The position numbers and the translations under genes were made by a program. A stretch of DNA of 64,000 nt from Oryzias latipes (lineage: Eukaryota > Chordata > Actinopteri > Beloniformes > Adrianichthyidae): positions 13,576,829-13,640,828 of the forward strand of contig NC_019876.2 of assembly GCF_002234675.1 (NCBI RefSeq). Direction: 5' to 3'. Positions within the stretch are counted from its first letter, which is position 1. Each line of letters begins with the position of its first letter. Shown here in pieces: positions 1 through 11,595 of the stretch. Under the pieces are notes generated by a model that made no database searches, was not told where the DNA came from, and saw only the letters and a list, made by a program, of their open reading frames with translations.

Positions 1-583
1 GAACCAAATACGGCCACAGCCGTAACTTATATGGTGCCTCTGTCAGACTCCTCCCCCCTTCCTCTCCGCTTGGTTCCTGATTCAGCCCACCTGCAACCAC
101 TTACCTCATCGTCTCTTCTGCCTTCATAAGGAACTCCAGGATCATCACTCCTCGCCAGTCCGTTGCCCCTGATGGTGCATAGTTGGTCCTCAAGTCTAGT
201 TCATGCTCTCACGCTACGTTTGTTCCACATCTAATACCTATTTGTACTTGCCCTCAGGAATCCATTGCCGCAAGTGGTCGCCTGAAGCTGTCTAAGCTGA
301 AGAACCTTCCTCCTGACTTCACTCCTTGGTTACACCTTGAGCCTCTGCCGTTTCCTCTCTCCCCCGGGACCTCCGCCGACGACAACTCACTCTGTAAGCC
401 TGCGAAGGGGATCCACCAGTGACGCCACCGAAGACTACGTTCCGCATTCTGGAAGCCACGTATCCTGCTCTCCCTCCATGGCAGGCCTCCTTATTAAATC
501 CTCTTACCTGCCACTCTCGTCCTCCCCTGTTTCTTCCGGGTTTCAGCGTCTGGGTCGAAAAGTGTTCTGTAGCCATGACAGTA
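1..583 (+). repeat. Probable LTR-retrotransposon remnants (LTR 3' portion)
   Basis: The first 25 bases resemble the terminus of the solo LTR at 20,126-20,848 (shared AAATACGGCCACAG). The rest has no usable ORF. Its end looks like the R/U5 part of a fish Gypsy-type LTR: an ATTAAA poly(A)-like signal near 492, pyrimidine-rich sequence, the phrase GCGTCTGGGTC near 547 and a terminal TGACA near 580. The 5' boundary cannot be defined here. Alternative: unrelated unique sequence. Confidence 0.35.
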
Positions 584-599
584 ACATTGTCAATAATGA

Positions 600-850
600 A
601 TTAGAGAACATTGTAGACTAGGTTCGATTTCCGCCTTGCCTGCCCATGTGTCCTTGGGCAAGACACTGAACCCCACCTTGCCCCTGGTGAAAAGGTTGGC
701 ACCAGAGTTCAGCAGCGGAGCTGCCACCAGTGTGTGAATGTGTGAATGGATTTGTGACCGTTTAGCGCTTTGGGCCTTGGAGAAAGGTAGAAAGCTCTAA
801 ACAAGTAGACGCCATTTTTCCATTTACTTTTCTCATACACAGAATCATCA
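600..850 (+). repeat. tRNA-derived SINE copy (5'-truncated)
   Basis: This copy carries the SINE body CCTTGGGCAAGACACTGAAC and a tail with AGCGCTTTGGGCCTTGG followed by AAGTAGACGCCATTTTTCC. The same body and tail recur in this window at 31,875-32,105, 34,851-34,995 and 50,690-50,872. The copy at 16,690-16,862 retains the tRNA-like head. Confidence 0.6.
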
Positions 851-929
851 TCCACTTTAATCATCTTCCAGTCAATTTTCAAAGCCTTCACAGTTGTGTT
901 TTAATCAGCCGTTTTTAATAAAAATCAGA

Positions 930-2170
930 AACCCCCTGTCATTTCCTAGGATATAATTTCTGCAGAACAGACGTTCAATAGAAATTCAGCTGAGTTGTGG
1001 GCGGGACTGTTGGCTGTTTACACGTTCTCCCACTAGCTTACAGCCCCCCTCACACCCCCAACCTATCATTCACGGTGCAACAAAAATGGCAAGCAACACA
1101 TGTCGAGTCATTTCTATTCATTTTCAATGCTGCCCAACTCGAATGGCTCAGGAGAGAACGGAGGACGCTGGACAACTCCACTCATTTTAACTTCTTTTTA
1201 TTCTTCTTTTATTAACATTTATCAGAAATGTTTGTCAAAAATGTACAGTTATTTTAAACTTTTGCAAATATTGTGCCATTTAACTATTTCACTTGTTGAA
1301 TAATGTTCCCACAAATATCAGACTATAAATGAAATTGAAATAAACATACCAATGGCGTCACCAAACTCATCCAAGCATTGAAATGTTTGTTCAGCTCACC
1401 ATGACTGCCAGACAAAACTCCCACCTGCACACTGTCACTTATTTAAATACCTCTTCCCATCTACCTGCCTGGTAGATTAGGATTCACGTTTTCCTTATAC
1501 TGCCCCCTGCAGCTATGGAGTTGATCCTACCTGGAACAATCCTCCAAATCAATGTTCAGCATCAAAATAAAGAAAATAGACAATAAGGCAGAATAAACAA
1601 ATCTTAATATAGGAGCTATCCAGCATTAGAGTTTGGAGACAGATGTCACCTCAGATGAGGGAAAAAAAGACGTACATGGATCTCTTTTTCTAAAAAAAAG
1701 TGGATGCATCAGAATGGAGCAGAGCAGGGAGCTTGTAGCTTCTACGTCACACCTACATGCTTTTTTCAACTGCATTTTTTCTCCATGTTTTGTTTGAATA
1801 AATACTCAGAAATGCAATTTGAGCTTAATTTTCTTTCTATATGTTCTCTATCTTTAGAAAAACATTTTTCATCAGAATGGGTCTTTAAGATACTTAACCT
1901 TCAGTTTCTCCTAATAAATTTATGTTTTATATAAATAATTCTACGTTAGATCAGGTTCTGACTTACCACAATGCAAAAAAATGGATTAATCCACCTTCTT
2001 CCAGCTTTTTCTAAAGGGCTGAAAGTGCCTTGTAAAGTCAGAGAAGAGATCCTTCTCTGCTACTGTAGCACTTTAGATGAAACACTGCCATCTGGTGTCG
2101 TATTGGTGAATTACAAATCTTCAACTAAACTTGTCAAAATCTTTTATTTTTTTAATAAAATGTAAATTTG
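930..2170 (+). repeat. Interspersed repeat family A, copy 1
   Basis: Recognised by shared blocks: TTTCTGCAGAACAGACGTTC, then GAGTTGTGGGCGG, a GGATGCATCAGAATGGAGC block and AATACTCAGAAATGCAATTT. Other copies or fragments lie at 6,735-6,850 (-), 35,040-35,760, 37,380-37,860, 41,205-41,940 (foldback), 47,425-48,050 (-), 48,640-48,900 and 56,095-56,690 (-). Copy 1 has about 515 bases (1,096-1,610) that are absent from its closest match at 35,040. No coding capacity was seen; class unknown. Confidence 0.55.
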
Positions 2171-2639
2171 ATTTAATTGAAAACAATCAAAAAGCCCATG
2201 TATTTAAGTACCTGCTGAAAATGTTCAATGCAAGCTGCTCATAAATTAATTTAACAGTGAACTGAAGTCCAGAACTCATTAGCTTAGAAATGTAGATAAT
2301 TGGGTGGAAGTTTAGTTGCCTCTTTTCAGACTGAGGGTCTAGATCAGTCAGTCACACAACCTACTGGGAAACTCGAGACATCACAAATGCCCAGACTATA
2401 AAAACTGTGATAATTGAAGACATCCGTTTGAACCAATCACCTGTAGAAAAGACACCTGTCCACAGAGTCAGTCAGTCATTGCAGTCCTCCACTCCGACTC
2501 TCACACATACACAGTAGGTGACGGACATGCACCTTGACACTGGTTCCACCCGCCATTTAAACAGGAAGAAGAAGGATCAGTCAATCCCTGTCAGGTAGTG
2601 ATTGGGGAGCAGAAAGATCTACTCTGCAGGTAATTTCTA

Positions 2640-3368
2640 GAGCCATGATCAGTTCTGTCTTGGACTACGGCTTTTTGGGGCTGCTGCAATTGAAGCTTTA
2701 AGAATCTGCTGTGGGGCATTTAGACCAATGTCAATTCCAGCTTTGTTGGTTGAGATGGAAGAGTCCTGTTTGAAGCTGGGTGTACATTACTGGACTAGTG
2801 TGTCGGGATACAGCGGTGACTTGGCTGTGAAATGTCTTCTTGTGGACTGCTGGGAATTTGGGGGCGTCCATAAGAAAGTTAATTTTATGAGTCACAGTGT
2901 GTGAGTATTGGATCCTATGGAAGAGAAGAGAGACTCTCTGATTGGGTTGGTGTGGACTCCAAAGCACCACTGGAGCCTACCAGAACCAGATGTGAATATG
3001 AATCTGGTTGGAACGGATAACGGGATCACATGTCAGCAGTTGAGCTTATGTCTTAGTGAACAAGGGGAGGCGGTAAACATTTTCACTGATTGGTCAAAGG
3101 AGAGTTTGTCACTAAACACAGGGTTTAGGGGTTTTATTGATGGGATGCAAGACAGTATAAGTGTCAGAGTAACAAACTGTGTTCTCTGAAAGACCATATG
3201 TATGTGTAATGACTCATCTTCTGCATTGTTGGCCATTCATAGGGACTTGGAGGTCCGTCCCAACCTGGTTTTTAGAATTTTGCAGTGTCCCTACAAGGTG
3301 GAGAGTTTGGGGGCACAGCGCTTTGTTTGTCTGGGTTTCGACAGATTTTGGGATTGAGATGAATATAA
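2640..3368 (+). pseudogene. Fossil LINE ORF2 fragment with RNase H-like motif
   Basis: Frames in this stretch contain phrases typical of the region between reverse transcriptase and RNase H in fish I/Nimb-like LINEs. They include EALRICCGAFRPMSIPALLV, then KLGVHYW, then IFTDWSKESLSLNTG, which resembles the RNase H opening YTDGSK. The frame has in-frame stops (for example after NFMSHSV) and shifts, so this is a dead remnant. The part from about 2,747 recurs in broken form at 35,763-35,825 and 37,918-38,290 within a duplicated segment. The clade assignment is tentative. Confidence 0.5.
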
Positions 3369-3581
3369 TTAACCCTTGTGCTATCCTTGGCACTTTAACG
3401 TTGGGAGTTGGGTCATCTAGACCCACTAGACAGTGCTCTGAACCTTTTTTCTTCAATGATTTGTGATCTTCATTGGTGTCCATGGATTACATGAAATCTT
3501 TCCACCTTCAACCACCTTTGTCATGGTAGGGAGAACACGTCAATGTAAGGGTGGGGTCATCTAAGATAGCAAAAGGGTTAG
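3369..3581 (-). mobile_element. TTAA-type MITE (piggyBac-like), copy 1
   Basis: Short non-coding element with inverted termini CCCTTGTGCTATC / GATAGCAAAAGGG, flanked by TTAA at the left (3,369-3,372) and TTAG at the right (3,578-3,581). Its internal block CATGGATTACATGAAATCTT is shared with copies at 9,046-10,644, 17,273-18,295 and 37,136-37,347. It is inverted relative to those copies. The related locus near 38,290 is an empty site, which fixes the boundaries. Assignment to the piggyBac superfamily rests only on the TTAA target and CCC termini. Confidence 0.75.
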
Positions 3582-3677
3582 TCATATAATAACAGGCTTT
3601 ATTTCTGCCAAGTGCAGTTTATTATTCTGTACTGTAGGCTTTAGCCTGTGAGCGCTCCTTAACATAAATCTTCCTGC

Positions 3678-4133
3678 GTAATTATTGCGGTGTTTACATT
3701 CATTTTATTAGTAATTGAAATTAAGCAATTCTAACATGATTTGTGAACTGTATACGCCATATAAAAGTTATACATTGGTGGTACAAGCATGAAGAGACCG
3801 GTAGACATGTGGAACGGTCATGGAATGCCACAAATTTACGTATGCAAAAATCACGCACAATTGTGTAAGATTTACATAATAATTGCGCATAAACTACATA
3901 AAATACGCATAAACTGTGCAATTCTCAACTGACCCAACATTTTGAACACCTCAAAACCAAATTCATGTAAAGACCTGTCGGCTGGAACCCTCAATGGTCA
4001 TCTGTGCACATCGACGACTGACGAGCACAAGAAAAACGTATGAATTACGTATATCACGCATGTATCAAAAAACACTGAAATTTTATATGACGAAAATGCG
4101 CAAAGTGTACATAGTGGCTGTGTGACACGGTCT
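3678..4133 (+). mobile_element. Nonautonomous DNA element family C, partial copy 1
   Basis: It matches 25,516-26,216 in blocks such as TTGGTGGTACA, TGTGGAACGGTCATG and the terminal GTGGCTGTGTGACAC. It is truncated at the left end, where the duplication shared with 38,392 also stops. Non-coding. Confidence 0.6.
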
Positions 4134-4429
4134 TCAGATGACAGAAGCAATGATACATGGATCACACTATTTCTGACTTTAGGAACTTTTATAAAAGTAA
4201 AATCTTCTGATCACAGTCAGCCAGTTTGATACACAATATGTCTTTGTTTCCTTTTGGCTTTTCCCTTTAGTCGTTGCCACTGCAAATCAGCTTGCATAGA
4301 TCTTGTATTGACGACTTCTGTCTCTATATGGTATATAACACCATGCTAATAGAAAAAGTACTAGCTGTTCACATTTCCCTTAATGTAGCCAATATTATTC
4401 TCCAGCTGTGTCACTGTTGCACTTTATTT
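4134..4429. other. AT-rich sequence without recognised features
   Basis: No coding potential, repeat termini or RNA gene recognised. Confidence 0.4.
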
Positions 4430-4917
4430 TTGTTTCTTCCTTGTCCTGTTCCAACCGGTTGGGGCAGATAACCGCCATTACATGGTAATGCCTTAGACAG
4501 AGGAAAGACAAGAGTTGTTAATTAACATAAAAAAAAGAATGATAAAAAAGACTAAATGTTCCCATAAATTATGTGATAATTATTTCTTTTTATTCGTTTC
4601 TGAATTATTTCGATTCTAGTCTATTTTACAGTTACACAAGAGCAACTCATCACATACATAGCCTACATGGCTTGGCTGAGTGTCACTTGACTTTTTCACG
4701 GATGTTTCAAACTCTTTCATGTAAAGCACACCTTTGTTGCACGCAACCAAACTGCCAGCAGGTGTGGCCTCAATAGGGCTGTTTGGAAATCCCCAGATTT
4801 GTCATAATCGGATTAATCATATAATAATGTCATGCTTTTTATATCACACATAATAGTCTGCTTTCATAATGTGCCGTGGGATTTGGAAAAGAAACATGTT
4901 GGTTTCGCCATGTTGTC
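4430..4917 (+). repeat. Dispersed repeat family D, copy 1
   Basis: Collinear with 19,510-20,125. Both contain AACCGGTTGGG, an ACATGGCTTGGCTGAGTG-like block, TGCATGCAACTGAAC/TGCACGCAACCAAAC variants and CATGCTTTTTA. Non-coding. The 3' end is interrupted here by a LINE insertion; the other copy is interrupted at a comparable point by an LTR. Confidence 0.5.
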
Positions 4918-4928
4918 AAAAGGTCCTA

Positions 4929-6272
4929 GGTCCCAGGTCCATCTGTCCCCTACCCCTTCCCTGGTGGGGGGTGCGGGCCCCTTGGCGACGGCGGCCGTGT
5001 TCCCTGGGTGCTGGCTTCCTGGGCCCGGCGGTGCTCTCTCCGCACGGTGGGGGGGTTCACATTACACCTGAGCCGGGGGTGTTCGTGTCCCTGGGGGGTG
5101 GGTCCTGGTCCTTGCCCCTGAGCGCTGGGCCCCGCCAAACTTCCAACAGTGGCCGAGCCTGGTCGGGCCATATTTACAACACCCCTTGTGGGCCCCCTTT
5201 TTTCCCCGGGGTTCCCCCCTCCTGGGCGGGGGCGGCAGGCCCCTGCCTTGCTCCTCCCTGGACCAACCGTGGGCCGGGTGGGTGGCTGCCTGGAGTGCGG
5301 CCAGGGGGTCCTGGCTCGTACCTTGGGTTGGGGCGGGGGGATGCCCGGAACTCCTGGGTGGTGGTGGGGTGCTCGTCTGGGGCTGTGGGCGTCCTTCTCC
5401 GGTGGGGCCCTGCGTTGGGCTCTCCCGGCGCGGCGGGGGGGCTGCTTTCCTGGTTGGGCTGGGGCGGCGCTCTCTTTCCCTCCGCGCCTCCCTGCTCTCT
5501 GGCTCTGGGGGCCTCGCGGCGTTCCTGCTGGCCCTGGCCTGGGTGGCGGTCTTGGTCGCCCGGGGGGCGGTTGTTCCCTGCCTGTTCCCGTGTGGCGTTG
5601 GGGGGATTCCGGCTGCCGCTGCTGCTGCGGCGGGTGTCTGGGTGTGGGGGTGGCTGTGCGCTCCTCCTCCTTCTTTTCACATTCCACCATCCATTTTAGA
5701 AGAACATAAACACTCACCTGAGCACAGGTGTTAGCTCACCTTTGCACTAATAGTTTGCATGATTGAATGACTGAAAGATTTCACACTAGTTGGTTTAAAG
5801 GTATAGGTATGCGTCCGTGAACATTATCTGTTTTGTGTACATGTTGACATGTGGACATTTTTGCAGCTAGCAGGTGTGTTGATAACATTTGAGTGTGTGT
5901 GAACAGGCCCCGCCCTTTTTGTTCTACATTTGAACCGTACCGTAATGATAAACAACCAGTAAACCTGTCTGCTCTATGCTGCTTCATGGTCTTACCCCCC
6001 ACCTCTCACTATCACCCCCCCCGTCTCTAACATGCCTTTCTCTTTTCCCCTCCTTTCCTTTTCCGTCTGGTCCAACACCAAAGATTTTCAAACATGGTTG
6101 AAATTAATAAAGTTTGGCTTCAATTACAAAAGGGGTTTATTCAGACATACCTTTGGTTTGTCTGAAGATTAATAACCCCTCTTGTTAAAGTAAAATATGT
6201 CCAACATAAGAGGCCCTCAGCTCTCATCTGCCTGCCTAGCTGTTGGACTGGACAAGTTAAAAAAAAAAAAAA
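4929..6272 (+). mobile_element. 5'-truncated LINE retrocopy with GC-rich tail and poly(A)
   Basis: The insertion is bounded by an 11-bp direct repeat AAAAGGTCCTA at 4,918-4,928 and 6,273-6,283 and ends in a run of about 19 A, the signature of target-primed reverse transcription. The first ~760 bases are extremely GC-rich with long G and C runs; the rest is AT-rich 3'UTR with an AATAAAGTTTGGCTTC block near 6,105. The last ~170 bases match another truncated tail at 11,309-11,490. Long GC-rich ORFs on both strands (for example 4,869-5,699 and 4,950-5,717) are low-complexity and judged not to be genes. Confidence 0.7.
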
Positions 6273-6283
6273 AAAAGGTCCTA

Positions 6284-8277
6284 ACATTTCTTTTTTGGTA
6301 TGAATTGTGGAACTGGGAAAGTAAAAACAAGAAGTTTGATAGTTAAAGACCATAAAGTCTTTATCTTTATTTAAAGTATCTAACCGACGCAAGAACAGCT
6401 TTGTAAACATAGAGGATTTTAAAATTGGTTTATTTTAAACAATTAAATAAATGGCTTGATTGGGAGTGGGCAGAAATCTAGAAGTGATGCAGGTACTACA
6501 ATTGGTGGACCTTAAGCCTTCTGCTCCACTCCAATCTAAAGGGTCCATTTGTAGAGAAATAGAAACATTTACTTCTTTGTTTTCTCTAACCGAGCTGGCA
6601 TCTTACTTAAAAGTGTAGGGCTGGGTAGCTCCAATTTTGCTCGCCATTTTTGTTACACCGGTAATATTGGGTTGGGTGGTGTGATGGCCTGTAGCAGGAA
6701 AGACTGGAAACAGAAGGATGTCGGGAACAAGGGTAGGCTGCCGCTCTGCAAAAACTATTCCATAGAAAACAACACAGTTTCTTTTCAATTTTGGCTAAAA
6801 TCAGCATTATCATGATTAAAATAACACTGGGAACGCTTTGAAAAGAGATTAAAAGGTGATCGGAGTTTAATTAAACAATAAAACTGTCACAAAAACTTGC
6901 ATTTCCTAAAAATAATAATAAACATGAACACACCATGTATGCAATTTCATCAGCAGCTTCCTCGTATCACCAAAGAGCCAGTCAAAATCCATATTACACA
7001 GAGTGGACTTTGTACATGGGAACAACTGTCACAATAAATCCATGTTCTGAGAGGAACCTTTGATATTGAACGAGTGAAGCTTTATTTATATAGCACTTTA
7101 TGACACTTTCAGGGTACCAAAGTGCTTTAAATTTAAAGACAGACAAAAAATGAAGAAAAAGCAGCATAAAACTAAAAAAATAAGCCACAAAATACATGAA
7201 AGACAGATAAGAATGCAAAAAAACACATACAAGAAAATAAAATGTCACCAACTGTTGAGCAGTGTTGGGAGTAAAGCTGTTAAGTATAACTGCATTACTA
7301 ACGGCATTACAAGTTGAGTAACTAATTATTTTTATCCCAGCTACAATGGCGTTCTAGTTTTTTTTGGATGAGTCGTGGTGCGTTACTTGACAGTTCATTG
7401 ATGTGGTTTAATGAGCAATCAGATAAATTGCTTGTTTGGGAGTGGGCAGAAGGAAACTTGGATATGCCGAGGTCTTTGAAAAAAAAATCTGTACGGACCA
7501 GTCTGTATGAAGCTAAAGCTGGTGTACCATTTTGAAGATCCCAGTTTCCCTCAAAATTTGAGGGAACGTTAAGGGGAAATTGAAATGGTCTTAGATGAAA
7601 TTTAGTGTAAAAAGACAGTTTGGATGAACATACAATTTAGAAAAGTTGCTGAGAAAGTCAAAGTGATTCTTTTTTTCCCCCCTAAGCGCTTTACAGCAAG
7701 ACTGTCGTCTGTGTGATGCGGGGAGAGGGGCGGGAGTCCCATTCAAGATTATGACTGGCCACAGAGTCAAGTGGACAAATGCATGCTGACACTCTCAAAG
7801 AAGGAACTAACTAAAGGAACAAATTCACGTTTGGCACTGATACAAAGACTTTAACAACGTCCGTCTGAAGCCGTTCAAATCTAACGAAGCACCAAACACA
7901 AGTCACCGAGCCCCAGTGCGAGTACTTCGGTGACAAAACAGCACCATTGAAACGAGTCAAACTGGGTTTTACAGCCAGTAACTCACACAGGAATGAACAG
8001 AAATATGGCAAAGTTATGCAGAGCTGAACTTTCCCATCCCTGCTCAAATATGATCATAATGTGCTTTGATGATGAGAACACAGCATGAAATATGCAGCTA
8101 AAAACGTCATTTCATAGAGTACTTGAAATGCTTGTTTACACTAAATAATAATAATTTAACATTTCCTACATTGCTACTGCATGAAAAAAATCATAAATTT
8201 AGGTTTATTTATATTTAAAGATAGCTTGTTAGAATCAAATCATTTTTTAATCAACTTTAACTCTTGTTCAACTTCAT
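6284..8277. other. Repeat-laced non-coding stretch
   Basis: No gene seen. It contains a reverse fragment of family A (6,735-6,850, with ACACTGGGAACGCTTTGAAA), a fish repeat of the GCTTTATTTATATAGCACTTT type at 7,077-7,140, and two related blocks GGGAGTGGGCAGAA at 6,461 and 7,437. The remainder shows nothing I recognise. Confidence 0.4.
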
Positions 8278-8960
8278 TCAGCAACTAATTAATATTTTTT
8301 CCTGTACTAAAATATTAGCATCCTCAGCAAACATAATAAATCTCAATTTTGTTGACCTTAAAAAAGGGGATTTTTGTTTGTTTTTTCTGCTGACAAATCG
8401 GATTACAATGTTTTGTCTTTTTGACTGTTTTTGAGGAATTCTATGACGTGCAGCTATAGTTTTCCTGTCAATAATAATGTCTTTGCTGCTGAATAACTCA
8501 AAAACCTGCTGCTTAAGTGTGAGTAGTTCACCTGGTGGTGCATCCGGCCCTTCCTTTGATTCTGCAGTGTTAAGAACGATCTTTGAGTGTTGTTCCAGTT
8601 GTTCCACTCTGTTTTCCAGGTCTTCAATTTTTTGTCTTTGTCTTCAATCCCCTTTTTCCATTGTTTTAACTTCCTGCAATAATTTCCTCCTCTGATCCCC
8701 TGATGCCCTTTGCTAAGTTTGCAGCCACTTTAGTGTTTGAGAGGATGATCGGCCTCTGGTATGCCGTACTTTCAACACGAGCCAACAAAGTCTTTTAGGA
8801 TATTCTGGATGGCACAAATAATGCAGTGCCATTAGAGATCACATCAATCCCTACAAGATAAAGTCAATTGGACTGACAGATGTTTACAGTCCTCTGAGAT
8901 TCTTGATGGATTGAAAGAGAGCTGATCAGCAAAGACAAAAGCAGCCAGCGGCCATCTTGT
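8278..8960 (-). pseudogene. LINE ORF1-like (transposase_22-type) remnant
   Basis: On the minus strand 8,278-8,607 encodes a 109-residue fragment. It begins with a coiled-coil-like stretch (MEQLEQHSKIVLNTAE), then LKQQVFELFSSKDI, then a basic RHRIPQKQSKRQNIVIRFVS block. That order (coiled coil, RRM-like core with I-RF-hydrophobic strand) is typical of ORF1 proteins of L1/L2-type LINEs. Upstream sequence to ~8,960 continues with broken coiled-coil coding and a GCCGCTGGCTGC-like 5' end. It lacks the C-terminal part and an ORF2, so it is a fossil fragment. Confidence 0.5.
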
Positions 8961-9213
8961 CCTTCACTTGTTGCAGTTTTTAGTATGATCATTCTGAATA
9001 ACGATGTTTAAAGTCAGGTTTAGGTGCAATATAATAGAAAATTAATTAACCCTTGTCCTATCTTAGATGACCCCACCCTTACATTGACGTGTTCTCCTTA
9101 CCATGACAAAGGTGGATAAAGGTGGAAAGATTTCATGTAATCCATGGACACCAGTGAAGATCACAAATCATTGAAGAGAAAAGGTTCAGCGCACTGTCTT
9201 GTGGGGTCTAGAT

Positions 9214-10590
9214 CAGCGGTCCCCAACCTTTATTGCGCCACGGACCGGTTTGATTTCTGGCAAAATTCTCACGGACCGGTATGTTGTATGTGTCGGACAC
9301 ACGCTCCAGCAACGCTGCAATAAAGGCAGAGACACTTGTTAAGACGTACTCTGCACTTTTATTTTGACACGCTAAACATTGTACATCGCACAGGTGTCAT
9401 CATCCTATCCCCGTCCCACACACATGGTGCTAAAAATAAGTAAACACAACAGGAAGAAATAACTAAAGGTAAAACAATATAACTGCCAGATGAAAGGACC
9501 CATAGGCAAAAAGAAACACCCGTGCTCAACCCTATTTTAACCAAAGCAGGCAAAGGGGATTGATCTAATGCCCTGTGATGCTAGCTCCGACAGTAACCCC
9601 TGCAGCCTGCAGAACTCTGACAGCAGACCAAACGTGCACGTGACCCACACTACAGTACAACAAAAAAATTTGATATGGCCTGCATGAAAACTGTGGTATT
9701 TTCTAAACATAACAATAAACACAAATTATGACATGAGCAACATCCTCTCTGCCCGCAACACTCCCTGGTCGCTATTATTATAACATTTAAAATAGTTATT
9801 TGTGACGTAATACTTAAGTAATTCATCTTTGTCATGTGCTTTATCAATATCTTATGATTTTTAAATTATGTCTGATAAAAACTGGGAACCGGATATTGAT
9901 AAATCATGTAATAAAATGGTTATAGTATAACGGGGTGGGATTATATAAGTTCACTTCCTTCCACTCCCTTTGAAGCAATATTTATTAGTATGTCTAATTA
10001 TACTAAGTTTGATTAGTTACTGTATGAATGTATAACTGATGATTATATTGCTGTTGTGTATTATTTCTACTTAATTGCTTGAAATAAACCATTTTAAATC
10101 AAAAAAAAAAAAAACATTCCTTCAAAATAAGTGCATGGAAAATCCAACCCACCACAATGCTGAATGGTTCAAGGGAATCTCCCGTTGGGATAAATCCGTA
10201 TTTTAAAAGTAGGACTCCTGATACTGGCTCTTAAACGTAGCTTTCTTTTTTTGGAAGTCGAAGGCTCCTCTTCTGTCTCCTGGCTGGGCCTTTTCCCCTT
10301 GGCAAAGAAACTTTCCAAAGATGTTTGTTTTTTTATTCATTTTGCTAGTTCCTGGGCTTTCTTTTAGCGGTATCCTATCACGTGACCGAGACGAGCGAAT
10401 TGGCCTCCGTCAAGAGTAACATAAACTGATGTAACAGAGAATCGGGCAATTTTTCAAAATAAAACATCTTTCAGATTCTGAAATAAATAAAACGGAAGTA
10501 ATGTAAGTTGTTTTATTTTTTCTGTGCGGCCCGGTACCAAATGACCCACGGACCGCTACCTGTCCGCAGCCCGGGGGTTGGGGACCACTT
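9214..10590. mobile_element. hAT-like nonautonomous element inside MITE copy 2
   Basis: It has terminal inverted repeats CGGTCCCCAACC / GGTTGGGGACC next to CAG... and ...CTT ends, with a perfect 8-bp target duplication GTCTAGAT at 9,206-9,213 and 10,591-10,598. Length about 1.38 kb, with no transposase. The interior carries a LINE tail (about 9,880-10,114). The 8-bp duplication and CAG-type terminus fit hAT (Charlie-like) elements. Confidence 0.8.
9880..10114 (+). mobile_element. LINE 3' tail with poly(A), nested in the hAT-like element
   Basis: Contains CGGGGTGGGATTATATAAG, a cysteine-poor non-coding tail, a GAAATAAACC signal and a terminal run of 14 A at 10,101-10,114, the usual look of fish LINE 3' ends. 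The 5' boundary and target duplication could not be fixed. Confidence 0.5.
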
Positions 10591-10644
10591 GTCTAGATGA
10601 CCCAACTCCTAATGTTAAAATGCTAAGGATAGCACAAGGGTTAT

Positions 10645-11308
10645 GTGCAGCAGAGATATTTTTTTTGCTAGTAATTTTTGTCGATGGTTTTGAATTTCCA
10701 TTTTTCCCTCTGTTTCTGTGATTGAACCATTTTTGCTTGTTTTAAAAAAGGAATAACTAGAAAAAGTTTATACTCAAATCCTTTACGTTCAGTTCCTGTG
10801 AAGTTAATATTGTTAACATTTATTTACGTCTTGTTGCCGTGGGATAATTCTGATAGCACGGTTACATGATGGACCTTGACTATGAAGGTCTGTAGACAGT
10901 TTTTTATTTAATGTTGGAGTAAAACTAGAAAAGTAAAGTGGGCACAAAAACTGTCAGATCATACAAGAAGACATAGACTTGTTCCTTCAATTTTATTGAT
11001 AAATCACAGCTTAAGTCGAATAAAACATGGTAGCTTGAACAGAACACACAGCATGGCTTTGTTTATTAAAACAGAAGATTTTCAGAAATGAAAAATTAAT
11101 GTAGTTTTTCTCTCAAATCCAGGTTAAAAAAACAAAAGTATTGCTTTGGAATTGGAAGAGAAGCCTAGTTCAAACTGAATCCAACTTTATTTATAAATAA
11201 ATGCTTGCCATGCTTATTTATTTAGCGCTTTACAATTAAAAATAAATACTTTTCTGTCCAGTCCAACAACAACAAAAAACGGTTACAAATATAATTAGCA
11301 TAAATAAA
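10645..11308. other. AT-rich sequence, only a short fish repeat fragment
   Basis: No gene. A CAACTTTATTTATAAATAAA...TTAGCGCTTTACAATT fragment at ~11,180-11,245 is a common short teleost repeat type; the rest is unrecognised. Confidence 0.4.
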
Positions 11309-11495
11309 GTTTAGTTTACATTACAAATGGGGTTTATTCAACTATACACTTTGTGTATGAGAAGATTCATAACCCCAGGTTGTAACAGTAAGATATGTCT
11401 AACACAAGAGGCCTTCAACTCTCATCTGATTGCTCAGCTGTTGGACAGGACAAGTTGAAGAAAATAAATAAACTTGAAATTATTAAAAAAAATAA
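11309..11495 (+). repeat. 5'-truncated LINE tail, second copy
   Basis: Matches the last part of the LINE at 4,929-6,272: GGGGTTTATTCA, ATAACCCC, TATGTCTAACACAAGAGGCC and GGACAGGACAAGTT, ending in an A-rich run. Non-coding. Confidence 0.6.
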
Positions 11496-11595
11496 ATTAA
11501 AACCCACCCAAACCTATTCCCTACCCCCATCCATTAACACATACACCCCATGAACCTCATATTGTCAATGACAAGTACAAACACAAGTAAAAGGT

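Larger units (their letters stand above)
9046..10644 (+). mobile_element. TTAA-type MITE, copy 2 (interrupted)
   Basis: The MITE begins TTAACCCTTGTCCTATC and ends GATAGCACAAGGGTTA. It is split at 9,206-10,598 by a hAT-like element that duplicated the internal octamer GTCTAGAT. The two outer pieces together match the uninterrupted copy at 37,136-37,347. Confidence 0.8.

Noticed and set aside
2330-2520. Possible Tc1 5' region (GACACCTGTCCACAGAGTCA)
   Set aside because: No transposase or inverted termini nearby; resemblance is too short.
4869-5717. Long GC-rich ORFs on both strands (up to 276 aa, proline/glycine/arginine-rich)
   Set aside because: Open in several frames at once because stops are rare in G/C runs; the block is LINE tail bounded by a target duplication.
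10379-10388. Second TCACGTGA E-box
   Set aside because: Located inside a hAT-like element far from any promoter, so treated as chance.
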